From contig NZ_CP031376.1 in NCBI RefSeq assembly GCF_003363775.1, forward strand, positions 1,116,001-1,180,000: a stretch of DNA of 64,000 nucleotides, written 5' to 3'. The notes beneath the pieces are model-generated. The model ran no database searches. It saw only the letters and a program-made list of their open reading frames with translations, and was not told where the DNA came from. Numbering within the stretch: the first letter of the stretch is position 1; each line of letters opens with the position of its first letter. The translations under genes and the position numbers were made by a program. Below are positions 53,036-64,000 of this stretch, piece after piece. Origin of the DNA: Spiroplasma alleghenense (GTDB lineage Bacteria > Bacillota_I > Bacilli_A > Mycoplasmatales > Mycoplasmataceae).

Positions 53036-55784
53036 AAACTAATTCCCTTCCTTTCGAGTCAACCATTGTTGTGCTTTCTCTTACATAATTCATGAAGTCC
53101 TCTTCTGATTTAAAGGTTCTTCCACTAAATGTGACATAGTAATCTTTTACTATTTCTTCTTGTAAATAGTAGCCACTATTTGCTACCAAGAATATATCAA
53201 CAGCTTCTTGTGATTTAAAGTACATGATTTTACCATTGAAATAAACTTCGTAGTACTCATACATTTTTCCTGATTGGGATTCAATCTCTTCAAAATCTAT
53301 TGTTTTAATCAAGTCTGAGGAAATTACTGTTTTTGATTTTACATAAGTTTGTTCTATATAGGTATCTTGTTCCTCTATCATTTTGTCAAAATTTTCATAA
53401 TTTCTTTTGATACCAGCTCTATCGCTTCATTGATATTTTTCTTTAAAATTAGCTTTTGTTATATTTTCTCTCAAACTTCTGGTTGCATCAATTTGATTTA
53501 CAAAAGTATTTCCAAATCCATCAGTAAAGTATGGTTCCATATAAACTTCAAAATATTGTTTGAAGATTGAATCAGTAAACTCTTCCATTTGCTCGGCTGT
53601 AGTTTTTTCTGAATTTGGGTCAATTGGTTGATAAGCTTCTTTATCCATTACATTGATTCCAAATTGTTGTAAGTCTGAAAATTTTTCTGGCATTCTAATC
53701 ATTTGCTCTTTTAAGTAATCGATTGCAGTGTCCTCTTTTTCAAAAAAGCTACCACTAACCCTGTACCCTGATTGGGCTCTGTCATCACTTGCAGAATACA
53801 AATTAAAAGGTGTAATGTATTTATTTGGTTTTTCTCTTGCTACTTCAAATCCAAATGCCTCAATAGCTAAATAAGTAAATATTAATTCTTGACCATTTCC
53901 AAAATCTAGCGTCTTGGTTTTATATTTAAAAGGTGAAAATTTATTTCCTAATTCTCAAACCTGTTGTACTGTGTTCATTTTACTTGACACCATACTTAAA
54001 GCACTAGTTTTTGATCTTGTAATATTTTCTGGTAATTCTAGTTTTCTATCAGGGGTTATTGTTAATTCATATTTTTGATTTTGTAGTTCTTCTTTTAAAT
54101 CATCAGGTGTTTGAGGATTTCCATAGCCCAAGTCAATAACAACATCATCTCTAAAGTTATTATCAATTAACCCTTCATAACTTAATAGAATTTGTTCGCG
54201 ATCTGATTCAGATAAATTAGCTCCCGTTTCATTTCCTTCTTCATCGTATAATTTTTTAACAATTCCATCTAATGATTTAATTGGATCCATTAGTGCATTT
54301 CCAAAATCATTTGCAGATTGAATAAATTTTTGAAACTTTATTCTGTTTGCGTCAGCATTATATTGAAATGAACTGGGATTTAAGAATACTGAAACAATGT
54401 CATTTATGGAAATGGCTTTATTAGAAGTGTCAAACAAAACTTCCATGACTTCTGTCATGTTTCCAGCCTTATTAACAACATTAAACATAATTTCTTTACA
54501 TTTAGTTTCCCATTCTTCCATTTGTTTTTCTTTTCCTAAATGATTGGTTACTAATGCTTTATTAGCAATATTTTGGAAAAATACCAAACTTTTTGATTGA
54601 CTATCAATTGATGCCCCGCTAAGATTACGCTCTATTTGGGAAATGGTAACATCTCCTTTTTTTGCTAATAAATCAATTTCTGCATTTTCGTTAGTCATTT
54701 TTATAAATTCATCCATCTCTTCTTTATCGTTATTGAAAATATCTGTCTCCACAGATCATTTATAGTTCTTTTTGTTAAATTCCCTTAACATTGATGTTTG
54801 CATATTGTACATTTCAGAAACCATCATGAATGGAGACAAAAACAAGTTTACTGTTGCAGATGAACTTTCTTTTCAATCGTCTTGAATTTTTGAGCTGAAT
54901 GCTCCTGCTTCTAAATCAGTTTCAATTAACTGAGAACCCGAGAAGGCACCCCTTCCAGTATTGTTAATATTTAATCAGTAAGAATTTTTAGGTTGTTCAT
55001 ATTTAAAAATATTGTCTTTATAGATTTGGTCATCTTGTGTAATTAAAATCTTATCTTTTTCAGCTGGTCTAAAGCTACTTCACTCGTAATTTTTGTATCT
55101 ATACTTGTACTCAGAGTTACTTCTAATTCAAGTCTTGATCATTGATTCATCTTGACAAGCACCAGCAATAATATAACAATTTGTTTTTACTCCATTTTCC
55201 AAGGACTCTCTCTTGTTATTTTCTAAGTATTGAATTAGTTCACTTTTATTGTAAAATTCAACTGGTGCAGTGCTATTGGGGTTTATATTTTCTGTCTCAA
55301 AGACTTTTAAATATTCTTCATAAGTTTTTATAGCACTTTGTTTGTTAGTATAGGAATTTCCATCACGACCATTATAAACCTGAATTAACTTATCACTTGG
55401 AGACAACGCGACATTAGCTGATAGCTCACCCGAATTAGAGACAATATAGTCATTTGGGTTTCGATAGGTCTCTTTCCTAATTGATTTATTTTTGCCCTTT
55501 ATTTCTGACATCATGGCGTCTTTTTCATCAAGTGAATAAGTTTTGTTATCATAAACATAATATAAATGATTGTTTTCTGACTCTAAGTAAGTAGAAGAAC
55601 TTCTCGCATAATCATAAACCTGGTTTTGATTTTCAAATAATTTTCCATCAAATTGCAACATCACAGATTGCGATGAGTTTAAACTAGATGCCAACAAAAT
55701 TGAAGATGATGCAAGCAAAGAAGCTAACACAACTGCTTTTATATTTATTTTTTTCTTATTAGTATTTTTTTCTCTATTTTTCAT
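53025..55784 (-). CDS. Large surface protein with recurring FxG-type motif (919 aa)
   Basis: Not recognised. Lys-rich start then a membrane segment at about 17-34 (AVVLASLLASSSILLASS). The recurring unit appears near both ends: LQFDGKLFENQNQVYDYARS, YVYDNKTYSLDEKDAMMSEI, QVYNGRDGNSYTNKQSAIKT, YFTDGFGNTFVNQIDATRSL, VYFNGKIMYFKSQEAVDIFL, VTFSGRTFKSEEDFMNYVRE. A central helical region (about 310-600) lacks it. First gene of a three-gene unit ending at 49582. Likely a surface-exposed adhesin-like or assembly protein; the role is inferred from layout only. Confidence 0.8.
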
Positions 55785-55897
55785 ATAATATTTTTTATTC
55801 CTTTCAAAAAAATTATATATTTAATATGTAAAATAGGTGTTTATTTTTATATAACGGAATATTATTCTAAATTAAATTAGAAAAAAATAAACCTTGT

Positions 55898-55945
55898 TTT
55901 AAGTGTTGTAAATAAGGACTTTATAATATAGAATCAAGGTGTTAT
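55898..55945 (+). promoter_or_regulatory. Promoter of lipoprotein 55961 (and copy at 56858-56905)
   Basis: TTTAAG-18 bp-TATAAT within a ~60-bp leader that is almost identical ahead of 55961 and 56925 (ACCTTGTTTTAAGTGTTGTA). It marks the two genes as a tandem duplication that included the promoter. Confidence 0.6.
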
Positions 55946-55960
55946 CAAAGGAGAAAGTAT

Positions 55961-56794
55961 ATGAAAAAGATATTAAGTATTTTGGCAGCAATTTCGTTGT
56001 CAGCAACCCCAACATTAAGTGTTGTTGCTTGTGGAAACGGAGATAATGGATATTCAAAATTAAGAGATTTAACAGATGAGAATATTGTATTGTTTTTTGA
56101 CGAGGTAGGAAAAGACTTTAGTTATGAAGGTGATTTTGTTTTCTTAAAAGACGCCGAGAAAATTGGAACGGCTAATTCATATAATTTAATTAGTAATTTA
56201 TTTATAAAAAAAATTAATGAACTAATGAGCAAAAAATTTAAGACTAAAGAAAAAAATTATATGGGAGGAGTTTTCTTTGATGAAAAAATAGAAGACCTAA
56301 AACCGCTTGAAGAATATCATTTCACTGGTTACGCAAAATTTGTAAATTTAGAGACTAGAAAAGTAATAACTATTAAAGGATTAAATTTTACTTTTAAGCA
56401 AACTAATGATATTTCAGTAAAAGATATTAATGAGAAAATATTAAAGGACTATTTGGGTTATTCAAATAACTACACAAGCAATAACGACGAATCTTTAACT
56501 TGATCACTTCTTGATGAGTTTCGATTGGAAGAACCAATTAAAAACGGAGAAAAAGATAAAGTGAGAGATGAATTAGATATTGCTTTAAATGATGATTATT
56601 ATAAAACAAATATTTATAAAGAATACGAATATAAAGTTGTTGTTAGTGATGTAGAAAGATACGAAACAGGACTTAAATATGAAAATCAAAAATTTGCCAG
56701 AGTAAATGCTTCGTTTACATTTTCAAATTTGAGGGAAGCCAAAACAATTGAAACTTCATTTGTAATGAGCACGAGAATGGTATATAGTAACTAG
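55961..56794 (+). CDS. Lipoprotein, family SKLRDLTDENI
   Basis: 277 aa. Signal peptide MKKILSILAAISLSATPTLS and lipobox VVAC, then GNGDNGYSKLRDLTDENIVL. A second domain begins near 188 after a Trp encoded by TGA, and ends SFVMSTRMVYSN. AAAGGAG precedes the ATG. Tandem paralogue at 56925 is broken. Function unknown; surface lipoprotein. Confidence 0.88.
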
Positions 56795-56797
56795 AAC

Positions 56798-56833
56798 AAA
56801 AAACATTTCAGTAATTTTACTGAAATGTTTTTT
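56798..56833 (+). terminator. Terminator of lipoprotein 55961
   Basis: AAAAAACATTTCAGTAA / TTACTGAAATGTTTTTT 17-bp stem with a 2-nt loop. Confidence 0.88.
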
Positions 56834-56924
56834 GTTATTTTTTATAAAAAATAAACCTTGTTTTAAGTGTTGTAAATAGCGACTTTATAATATAGAATGA
56901 AGGTGTTATTAAAGGAAAAAATAT

Positions 56925-57761
56925 ATGAAAAAAATATTAAGTATTTTAGCAGCAATTTAGTTGTCAGCAACCCCAACATTAAGTGTTGTTGCTTGTGGAA
57001 ATGGAGATGATGGATATTCAAAATTAAGAGATTTAACAGATGAGAATATTGTATTATTTTTTGACGAGGTAGGAAAAGACTTTAGTTATAAAGGTGATTT
57101 CATCTTTTTAAATGATGGAAATATTATTAATGACAATAATTATGATTTTGGTCAGCCATTATCAAATCTTTTTCTTGAAATAATAAATGAGAAAATGAGC
57201 CAAAAGTTTAAAATGAAAGAGAAGAACTACATTGCAAGAGTTTTTTTAAAAGAGAAGATAAGGGTTACACCTCAAGAAGAAATTAAATACACCGGTTCAA
57301 TTAGTTTTTTAAATCTAAAAACTGGGAAAAAAACCGATGTTGAAGGTTTGAATTGTACTTTTGAACAAACCAATAATATTGGAAAAAAAGATATAAACGA
57401 AAAAGTCTTGAGCGACTATTTAAATTATAATTATAATTATGCAAGCGACAACGAAGAATCATTAACTTGGGCTCGTTTTGACAAAAATCATATCAAACCT
57501 TCTATTATTAAAGAAGGAACACGAGAAGAAAAAATAGCTCAAGTTCAAAAGGAGATTGGAGAAAATCTTTATTATAATCCAATTTACTCTGAATATGAAT
57601 TTGATGTAAAAGTAGATGATGTGCAAAGATATGAGACTAGATTTAATAGCGAAGAATATGAATTTGCTAAGGTAAAGGCTTCTTTTGATTTTAAATCATC
57701 CGGAGTATCAAAAAATATTGATTCGTCGTTCGTACTTGCAACCGCAGAACTGTATTTATAA
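56925..57761 (+). pseudogene. Lipoprotein gene with TAG in the signal peptide
   Basis: Tandem copy of 55961-56794. Codon 12 is TAG (56958-56960) where the intact copy has TCG (Ser), a single base change. The rest of the frame is open for 266 codons, including ATPTLSVVAC and the mature domain, and has diverged normally, so the stop is recent. A TTG directly after the TAG could restart translation but would leave an incomplete signal peptide. Confidence 0.88.
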
Positions 57762-57790
57762 AAAAATCTTAAATAAATTTAAAAATCTAT

Positions 57791-57815
57791 AAAAAATTGC
57801 CTTGGGCAATTTTTT
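57791..57815 (+). terminator. Terminator of lipoprotein 56925
   Basis: AAAAAATTGCC / GGCAATTTTTT 11-bp stem with TTG loop. Confidence 0.85.
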
Positions 57816-57854
57816 AATTTGTAACCATTTTTACAATCCATTTAACTATTAAAT

Positions 57855-58401
57855 TTAAGCATCGATCAAAACATACAAACACAAGCAGGTAAATCTAGGA
57901 AAATATTGGGTATAAGTATTGAAATATTTTTTAGCATTTATTTGCGTGTTGAGAATATTATATTCACGAACACCTCGTGGTGCATAATTAATATTTAAAA
58001 TCCAAAAATACGGCATACCCTCCATAATATTCCTCTTCTGTGTCAAAGAAATAAAATTGTCACATATTTACTTCGCTTATAGTCATATGTAAAAAGCCAG
58101 ACCACAGATAAACATATAAAATACACCAATTTCTAGACAAACTTCTTCAAAAACATCTTTTGTCTCAAAATAAGCATAACCCGATTCGTGTTTTAGTAAA
58201 TTAGCAACAATGTCTACCGGATTTATATTTTCATTAGTACATTGATTTAAATTTTATTGTTTTTTGCGATTTAATAGTATTTATTTTATAATTTTCATTG
58301 CAGATATAGCTATTATTCTCAGACTTTTACGTTGAAATATTTAACTTGATTAATTCTGATTGAATTTTTAATTTTCGAGTTAAAGTAAATTGTTTTTTCA
58401 T
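57855..58401 (-). pseudogene. Decayed gene, unidentified
   Basis: From an ATG at 58401 (MKKQFTLTRKLKIQSELIKL) coding-like stretches continue in changing frames: ENINPVDIVANLLKHESGYA, YFETKDVFEEVCLEIGVF, then LHMTISEVNMWQFYFFDTEE after a frame change, and NILNTQINAKKYFNTY after another. Stops and frame changes show that it no longer encodes one protein. It fills most of the gap 57762-58593. Identity unknown. Confidence 0.4.
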
Positions 58402-58544
58402 TTAAAAATGTAACCCTTATACAAATTTTTTAATAGATTAATTAAAAAATATATAAAATGCTTTAGTTCGGCGCGAAACCTTGGACTAGCGAAATCTTTA
58501 TGATGCATTTATTTATAAATATGTATATTCGGAGATTAAGATAT

Positions 58545-58589
58545 AAAAAATTGCCCTTTTATAGATAAATCTATTTCAGGCAATTTTTT
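58545..58589 (-). terminator. Terminator of lipoprotein 58594
   Basis: AAAAAATTGCC / GGCAATTTTTT outer stem with an inner ATAGAT/ATCTAT stem. The outer arms equal those of the terminator at 57791. Confidence 0.75.
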
Positions 58590-58593
58590 ATAT

Positions 58594-59136
58594 TTAAGAG
58601 GTTTTGATTTTTTCTATCTCACTTTTCAATTCTTTCCAATATTTGACTACTTGTTCTCTATTTTGTTTAATAATTTTATAAGAAACTTCTAAAGTATCTC
58701 CTCCAGTACTAATGATATAGCTATAGACATCCACGTCTCATAGAATTAATTCATCAGCAATATCTTGAGCAGTTTCTTTATCTTCTTCCAAAATAAAATA
58801 TTTCACTATAGAATAATTGGCAGCCAATTGATTTGCAAAACATATCTGAAAATCTGGGGTGTTCATAACTTGTTGTACCTGTTCAGCACTCATTTCCTCG
58901 GCCTCTTCTACTTCAAATCCTAAATTTTTTCCAAGCTCTAAAGCTTTTGCAAAAAACGAATCTTGAAATTTATTGGCCAATTCTTGTCAACCTTCTTTGG
59001 TTTCGGGGTTTTTAAAATTATAAATTTCCTTAATAGATTTTGATATTTCCGAGTTATCATTGCTACATGCAATTACTGCGCTTGAAGTAGATACTGTAAG
59101 TCCTACTGCTGCTAATATAGATAATATCTTTTTCAT
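58594..59136 (-). CDS. Lipoprotein, family NFKxPETxEGW
   Basis: 180 aa. Signal peptide MKKILSILAAVGLTVSTSS, lipobox AVIAC, then SNDNSEISKSIKEIYNFKNP and ETKEGWQELANKFQDSFF. Acidic helical mature domain (EEAEEMSAEQVQQVMNTPDF). Paralogue at 59282. Function unknown. Confidence 0.86.
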
Positions 59137-59248
59137 ATTTAATCTCCTTGGTGTAATAACCACTATTAATTATATACCACTTAGAAATAAAATTGTAAAT
59201 TTTAAAATATTTTGGAAATTATTTTTAATGTTTAAAAATAATAAAAAT

Positions 59249-59275
59249 AAAAAGTTGTCTTTTAAACAACTTTTT
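59249..59275 (-). terminator. Terminator of lipoprotein 59282
   Basis: AAAAAGTTGT / ACAACTTTTT stem followed on the minus strand by TATTTTTATT. Confidence 0.75.
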
Positions 59276-59281
59276 ATTTTT

Positions 59282-59857
59282 TTAATCTGTTATTAACGAT
59301 AATTCTTTTGTTAATACTTCATGGTACTCCGCAGCTTTTACTCTGTTTTTTTCGATAACTTTAAAAGTAACTCATTCTTCTTTATCGTCATCTTCACTAT
59401 AATCTTCTTTGTAAGTCTCGCTTTTAAAGTCATTCAACATGTCAACTGCTATTTCTAATTGTTCATCGTCATTCTCAAATTCCTTAGTCTTTGTCATTCC
59501 AAATGCATATGATTCAACAATATAATATGCAAGGCTAATTTGATATTCTGGCTGATCTACAATTTTTTGCATTTCAACCGCATTGGGTTCGTAATCCTCA
59601 TCAGTTGTATCGAAGCCTAGCTCTTTGGCAATTTTAACCTCGTTGTCAAATCCTTTTGAAATATTTTCGCTACCTAAATCCATTCACCCTTCTCTAGTTT
59701 CGGGTTTTTTGAAATTATAAATTTCGTCAATAGTTTTTAACATTTCCTAAGTCATTTCTTTGTCTACACCTTTTGGATCAGTACCACAAGCAACAACAGC
59801 ACTTGAAGTAGAAACTGTTAATCCAACAGCAGCTAATATTGATAATAGTTTTTTCAT
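59282..59857 (-). pseudogene. Lipoprotein gene with TAG shortly after the lipobox
   Basis: Paralogue of 58594-59136. Signal peptide MKKLLSILAAVGLTVSTSSA with VVAC is intact, then GTDPKGVDKEMT is followed by an in-frame TAG at 59747-59749. The frame is open again for 154 codons (EMLKTIDEIYNFKKPETREG... to SLITD). A product would be a short lipopeptide. Restart at the ATG two codons later would give a cytosolic protein. Probably inactivated recently. Confidence 0.85.
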
Positions 59858-59923
59858 TTTGTTTCTCCTTTGATTTATAAAATCTAAATTAATTATATAT
59901 ACTTATATAATTAATATCAAGAT

Positions 59924-60271
59924 TTAAACAAATTCCCTTTTACCAATTTGTTTATAATAATAGGTTGAAATTCAACCATATATTCATAAAACTGGATTGA
60001 TGGCTAAAAAACTTATTCAAGTAATAATTTTAATTTGCCTTGTTAAATTAGTATCAATCTTGCCGCTAACATTAATTTTCAAAGTAACCATTATAAATCA
60101 AATTATCAAAGCTAGGTGCATTACTAATCCAACGATTAATAATCACCACAAATTAAAGCGTTGGTTGGTGGCGACTAATACAACCCCAAGCAAACAAGCA
60201 ATTCAAAAAACAACACTTACTACAATGCTAGATTTTCGAAAATACTCAATTGTATATCTTGAAGAATTAAT
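59924..60271 (-). CDS. Small membrane protein downstream of treC
   Basis: About 115 aa, visible only with TGA = Trp (five or more TGA codons). Three hydrophobic segments: SIVVSVVFWIACLLGVVLVA, LWWLLIVGLVMHLALIIWFI, IKIITWISFLAINPVLWIYG. It overlaps the end of treC and is probably co-transcribed. The start is uncertain: ATT at 60271 sits just behind AAGGAG, and TTG at 60289 lies upstream without a ribosome site. Not assigned to a family. An opposite-strand frame covers the same region but lacks a promoter and ribosome site. Confidence 0.55.
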
Positions 60272-61898
60272 AAGACTCCTTAAACACAACGACTTGGTAT
60301 GGTTTTAACTTCTGATTAAAGTCAGTGTAATTATTTAAAATGATTTTTTCTGATTTAAGGTCAGTTTTGAAATTAACCTCTTTGACAGAGATGTTGGCAA
60401 CAACTGTTATTTTTGAAGATTCTAAAATCCTTTCATATGCAATTATTTCATCACTGGTTTGTAAAAATCTAATTACTCCATCAATAATTTCTAAATTATT
60501 TTTACGTAGTTTAATCAAATCTTGATAAAACTTTAAGATAGAATCTGAATCATTTTTTTGACTAACCACATTGATTGTTTTATAGTTAGGATTTAATAAA
60601 ATCTTATCAAGTTTTTGTCCTTGGTTAAATCCCGCATTAGTTTTACCACTTCATTGCATTGCTGTTCGAGAATGGTCGCGAGATTTTTGCTTCATAATTT
60701 TTAAAGTTAAATCTTCACTATTGCCAGCTTTTATTAAAGCCTTAATTTGACCAACTGACTCAGAGTCAATAAAATCATCTAAACTTTCAAATGGATAATT
60801 TGTCATCCCTATTTCTTCACCTTGATAAATGAAAACAGTACCCTTCATTAATTGAACCAGGGCTGCTAGCATTTTAGCAGATTCTTTTCAATATTTATTA
60901 TCATTACCAAATCGAGAAATTGCTCGAGGTTGATCATGATTGTTTAAAAATAAGGTGTGACCACTTTTACGTTCTTGAAAATAAAGTTGTCATTCAATTA
61001 ATAAGTCCTTAAACTTTTTAAAATCAACATCACAAAGATTTCACTTTTGATTATTTTTAAAGTCAACTTTTAAATGATGAAAATTAAAAATCATTGAAAG
61101 TTGTGAATAATCTTCTTGAGCATAATTGGCGGCTTTTTCTTTACTAGTTGAAGATAATTCCCCGACAGTCAATAGTGGTTCGCTAGCTTTTTTTAATGCC
61201 AGCTTATTTATGATTTCAAAGTATTTTTCATTAATCTCTGAGTCAGTATAAAACTCACGACCATCACTATTAATAGAATCTTCAAATACTTCTGGTTTTC
61301 CATAAAGATTGCAAACATCAAAACGAAATCCCCCAGCTCCCTTGGCGATTCAATAATTTAAAACTTTTAAAATTTCTTTTTGTACTTCAGGATTCGCTCA
61401 GTTTAAATCAGCTTGTTCTTTAGAAAAGACATGCAAATAATACATATCCAATTTTTCAACATATTCTCAAGCACTACCCCCAAACTTACTTAATCAGTTT
61501 GTTGGTGGTTGATTATTTACCGGTTTTTTAAAGAAGTAAAAATCTTGATAATACTTATCCCCTTTTAAAGCCGCTTGAAATCAAGCACTTTTAGTACTAG
61601 TATGATTTAAAACCATATCCATAATAATTTTCATACCTTTATTATCGGCTTCTTTAATTAAATTAGCTAGTTCTTTTTCATCTCCCATACTTGGATCGAT
61701 TTGATAGTAATCAATTACATCATAACCTCCATCAACAAAATCAGATTTAAAAAATGGCGAGATTCAAATGTAGTCAATTCCTAGTTCTTTTAAATAATCA
61801 AGCTTAGCAGTAACTCCCGCTAATTGTCCTGCCCCAGTATTTTTAGCGTCATAAAAGGTTTTAGGAAAAACCTGATAGACTATTTTATCATTAAACAT
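60267..61898 (-). CDS. treC: Alpha,alpha-phosphotrehalase (GH13)
   Basis: 543 aa. Hydrolyses trehalose-6-phosphate to glucose and glucose-6-phosphate in the cytoplasm. GH13 regions in order: KIVYQVFPKTFYDAKN, GYDVIDYYQIDP, MIMDMVLNHTS, GGFRFDVCNLYG with the nucleophile Asp, TVGELSST with the acid Glu, and LNNHDQPRAISRFG. The choice of TreC over oligo-1,6-glucosidase rests on the trehalose-type IIBC gene directly upstream, which overlaps by 8 nt. Confidence 0.9.
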
Positions 61899-63567
61899 TT
61901 TTTAACTCCTGTGATTTTACATTTTCTATATTTTTATTATCTTTTTTCTTTGTTTTAGTACTAGTTTCAATTAAAGCATCTGCTGCTGCAAATTCTAAAT
62001 CAAACTTTTGGAAGTACTTAATTTTACTAAAGGCAATTGTTAACACAATTGTTAATGCCGTATTTGTTAATCCAGCAATCATGAATCAAGTAAACGCAGT
62101 TCCTGGTCAAGTGGTTACTCCATTAATTCCTGACTGAATTTGCACACTCAAGATTCCCAATCAAGCCCCATTACCAATACTGTTAGCACTTACCCCAGCG
62201 ACAACACAAATTTCTAAACCAACAGCTGCACCAATTGAGGCCGCTACAAAAGGATACATATATTTTAAGTTAACCGCATACATTGCCGGTTCAGTAACAG
62301 CAAGCCAAGCACTTGTTAATGCTGAAGCCCCAACCTCTTTAACGTTTTCATTTTTCTTTCAATTAACAATCATTCAACCCAGAACCGCGGCTCCTTGGGC
62401 GATACTTTGAGAAACAATACTTAAGAAAATAAAGTCTCCTCCAGAACTTGCTACATTTTGAATCATAACCGCATTTAATAAGTGGTGCACTCCGGTTAAT
62501 ACCAAAGTGGCATGCATACCCCCAATTATGATAGCGAAGAAATATTTAGCAATTCCGTCAGTTAGTGCTCATTGAAATCCAGCCCCAATTAAACTACCAA
62601 CAATATAACCTGCAGGTCCAATGATAAACATTGCAATTGTGAAACTTGCTAAAATTGTTACTAACGGAACTACAATTTGTTTTACAGCTCCTGGTGTTAC
62701 TTTTTTCATATATAAATTGATATAAGCTCCCAATACCCCAATAGCAATTGCCGGAATCACTTGAGCGGTATAAGCTATTTTTCAAGGATATTGCATGAAC
62801 CCGAAATTAAAAGTAACGTCTTGACCGTTCTCTTTTAAGGTTGCAACAATATCTCAGATTCAAATAGAATCAAAACCTTGTGAGAATACTTCATAAACAT
62901 TTAATAATGGTGGTACTAATAATGTTAGTCCGATTACAATTCCTAAAATTTCATCAGCTTTCATTTTTTTGAAAATCGATCAACAAACGTGAACCGGAAT
63001 TCATCAAAAACAAACTTGCGCCGGAATTCATAAGAAGGCATTTAATCCATTAATGAATTGACTTACATTAACCATACTTCATCCTAAAATAGGATTTCCT
63101 AAAGCGTCATATTGACCACCAAAATAATTAGGGTCAAAAACAGCTTCGAAAATATTTCTTATCCCCAATATTAATCCCCCAGCTACTAAAACCGGAATGA
63201 TTGGAATAAAGATTTCTGACATATGATTTAAAGCTTTTTGAAATCAACTAGCCTTGTTAACTACTGCATCTTTAATTTCTTCTTTGCTCATTTCTTTTAA
63301 GCCAGTATATTTAATAAAGGCTTTGTAAACTCGCTCAACTTCGGTACCAAAAACAATTTGGAACTGACCGTTCGCATTAAAAACCCCTTTTACCCCAGAG
63401 AGTTTTTCAATCTCTTTGATGTCAGCTTTTTTAGGATTTGCTAAAACTAAGCGCAAACGAGATAAACAATGAGTTGCTGAAACAATATTTTCTTTGCCAC
63501 CAATCAACTCTAAGAGTTTAGCAAAAAATTCATCGCTTAGGTCAAGATTTGGTATTTTCTTCGACAT
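61891..63567 (-). CDS. treB: Trehalose-type PTS IIBC
   Basis: 558 aa. The IIB domain comes first (about 10-90, Cys34 in SATHCLSRLRLVL), then a ten-helix IIC with ALTSAWLAVTEPAMYAVNLK. Domain order B-C, no IIA, as in TreB proteins that borrow the glucose-type IIA. The charged tail is short (KTKKKDNKNIENVKSQEL), unlike the long coiled coils on the other PTS permeases here. AGAAAAATTAA precedes the ATG; 17 nt from the lipoprotein gene. Confidence 0.9.
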
Positions 63568-63584
63568 TTAATTTTTCTCCAATT

Positions 63585-63983
63585 CTATTCTTTATTAACA
63601 ATACTAAATGAGGCAACCTCATTAACTTTGTCGTTTTCTACTGTTTCTAATAAATTGTATGTTACTATGACAAATCGATGTTTACCGATATCATCAAAAT
63701 TTTGAGCCTCAACAACTTTGTTTTGATTATTTAAGACTTTTATCTCATAACCCTCTTTACCATTTTCTGGTTTAGGCGCTAAAGAATTATTATCTAATTG
63801 TTCGATTAAAGCTTTAATTAATAAACTAGTGGTTTTATATTCACTTGGTTCAATATTTTCAAAGGCTTTAGTTAAATTATCCCCAGTTATTTTCTTGGAA
63901 TAATCAACAGTATTACAAGCAACAACTAAACTAGTAGTTGACATAATTGCCAAGGACCCTAATAGTGCTAAGATTTTCTTCAT
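63585..63983 (-). CDS. Lipoprotein at the head of the trehalose operon
   Basis: 132 aa. MKKILALLGSLAIMSTTSLV with VVAC lipobox, then NTVDYSKKITGDNLTKAFEN. TAGGAGG precedes the ATG. It is transcribed toward treB with a 17-nt gap, so it is probably the first gene of the operon. Similar lipoproteins open or close several sugar operons in this group of bacteria; a substrate-binding role is only a guess. Confidence 0.85.
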   Translation of the reverse strand: MKKILALLGSLAIMSTTSLVVACNTVDYSKKITGDNLTKAFENIEPSEYKTTSLLIKALIEQLDNNSLAPKPENGKEGYEIKVLNNQNKVVEAQNFDDIGKHRFVIVTYNLLETVENDKVNEVASFSIVNKE

Positions 63984-64000
63984 TTATCCTCCTATGCAAT

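Noticed and set aside
59997-60308. Plus-strand 103-codon open frame opposite the end of treC
   Set aside because: It has no ribosome site or promoter, runs antisense into treC, and the minus strand encodes a better hydrophobic protein with TGA-encoded Trp.
60267-61898. GH13 protein as sucrose phosphorylase or oligo-1,6-glucosidase
   Set aside because: The adjoining overlapping IIBC gene is of the trehalose type, and the DVCNLYG region fits phosphotrehalase better.

Overview
The window comes from a wall-less, AT-rich bacterium of the class Mollicutes, most likely the Spiroplasma/Mesoplasma/Entomoplasma group. TGA must be read as tryptophan: almost every long gene contains in-frame TGA codons at conserved Trp positions (the Trp of NEQ-type glycoside hydrolases, PTS domains, SemiSWEET proteins) and stays open only under that code. 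The many short lipoproteins with a VVSC or VVAC lipobox, the dominance of PTS sugar import and the absence of wall-synthesis genes fit the same group. I cannot name the species. All coordinates below follow TGA = Trp.

Layout. 1-5149: copy A of a 6-phospho-beta-glucosidase / PTS IIABC / RpiR cassette, with an IS3-family element in the tail of the PTS gene. 5212-11508: an unknown 270-aa protein, then a field of related lipoproteins, one frameshifted, and two cysteine-peptidase + lipoprotein gene pairs. 11680-22077: a nine-gene minus-strand glycan operon (Lac-family PTS IIC and IIB, GH1, ROK kinase, GH3, RpiR, GH29, MupG-like muramidase, SemiSWEET). 22312-27043: copy B of the first cassette, intact. 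27080-29933: a KAP-type P-loop NTPase and another lipoprotein. 30073-38648: an unusual set of membrane and surface genes (a repeat-containing lipoprotein, a coiled-coil membrane protein, three related four-helix membrane proteins, an ABC-2-like permease, a secreted protein). 38708-41085: a membrane gene cut by a second IS3-family element. 41162-46260: SemiSWEET, GH1, PTS IIABC and a MerR-type regulator. 46416-48621: a lone plus-strand GH1 and a convergent RpiR gene. 48725-55784: two small paralogues, a polytopic membrane protein and two large surface proteins built from a short recurring motif. 55961-59857: four lipoprotein genes, two with premature stop codons. 59924-63983: a trehalose operon (lipoprotein, treB, treC, small membrane protein).

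How it works together. At least five PTS/glycosidase systems import beta-glucosides, trehalose and possibly muropeptide-type or fucosylated sugars as phosphosugars and cleave them in the cytoplasm. Each is associated with an RpiR or MerR regulator, except trehalose. Two of these operons end with a SemiSWEET gene, which could export an unused sugar. The rest is accessory surface and membrane coding. It shows strong signs of gene turnover: two IS insertions, a duplicated cassette, a deleted peptidase gene, and several lipoprotein genes broken at or near the signal peptide.
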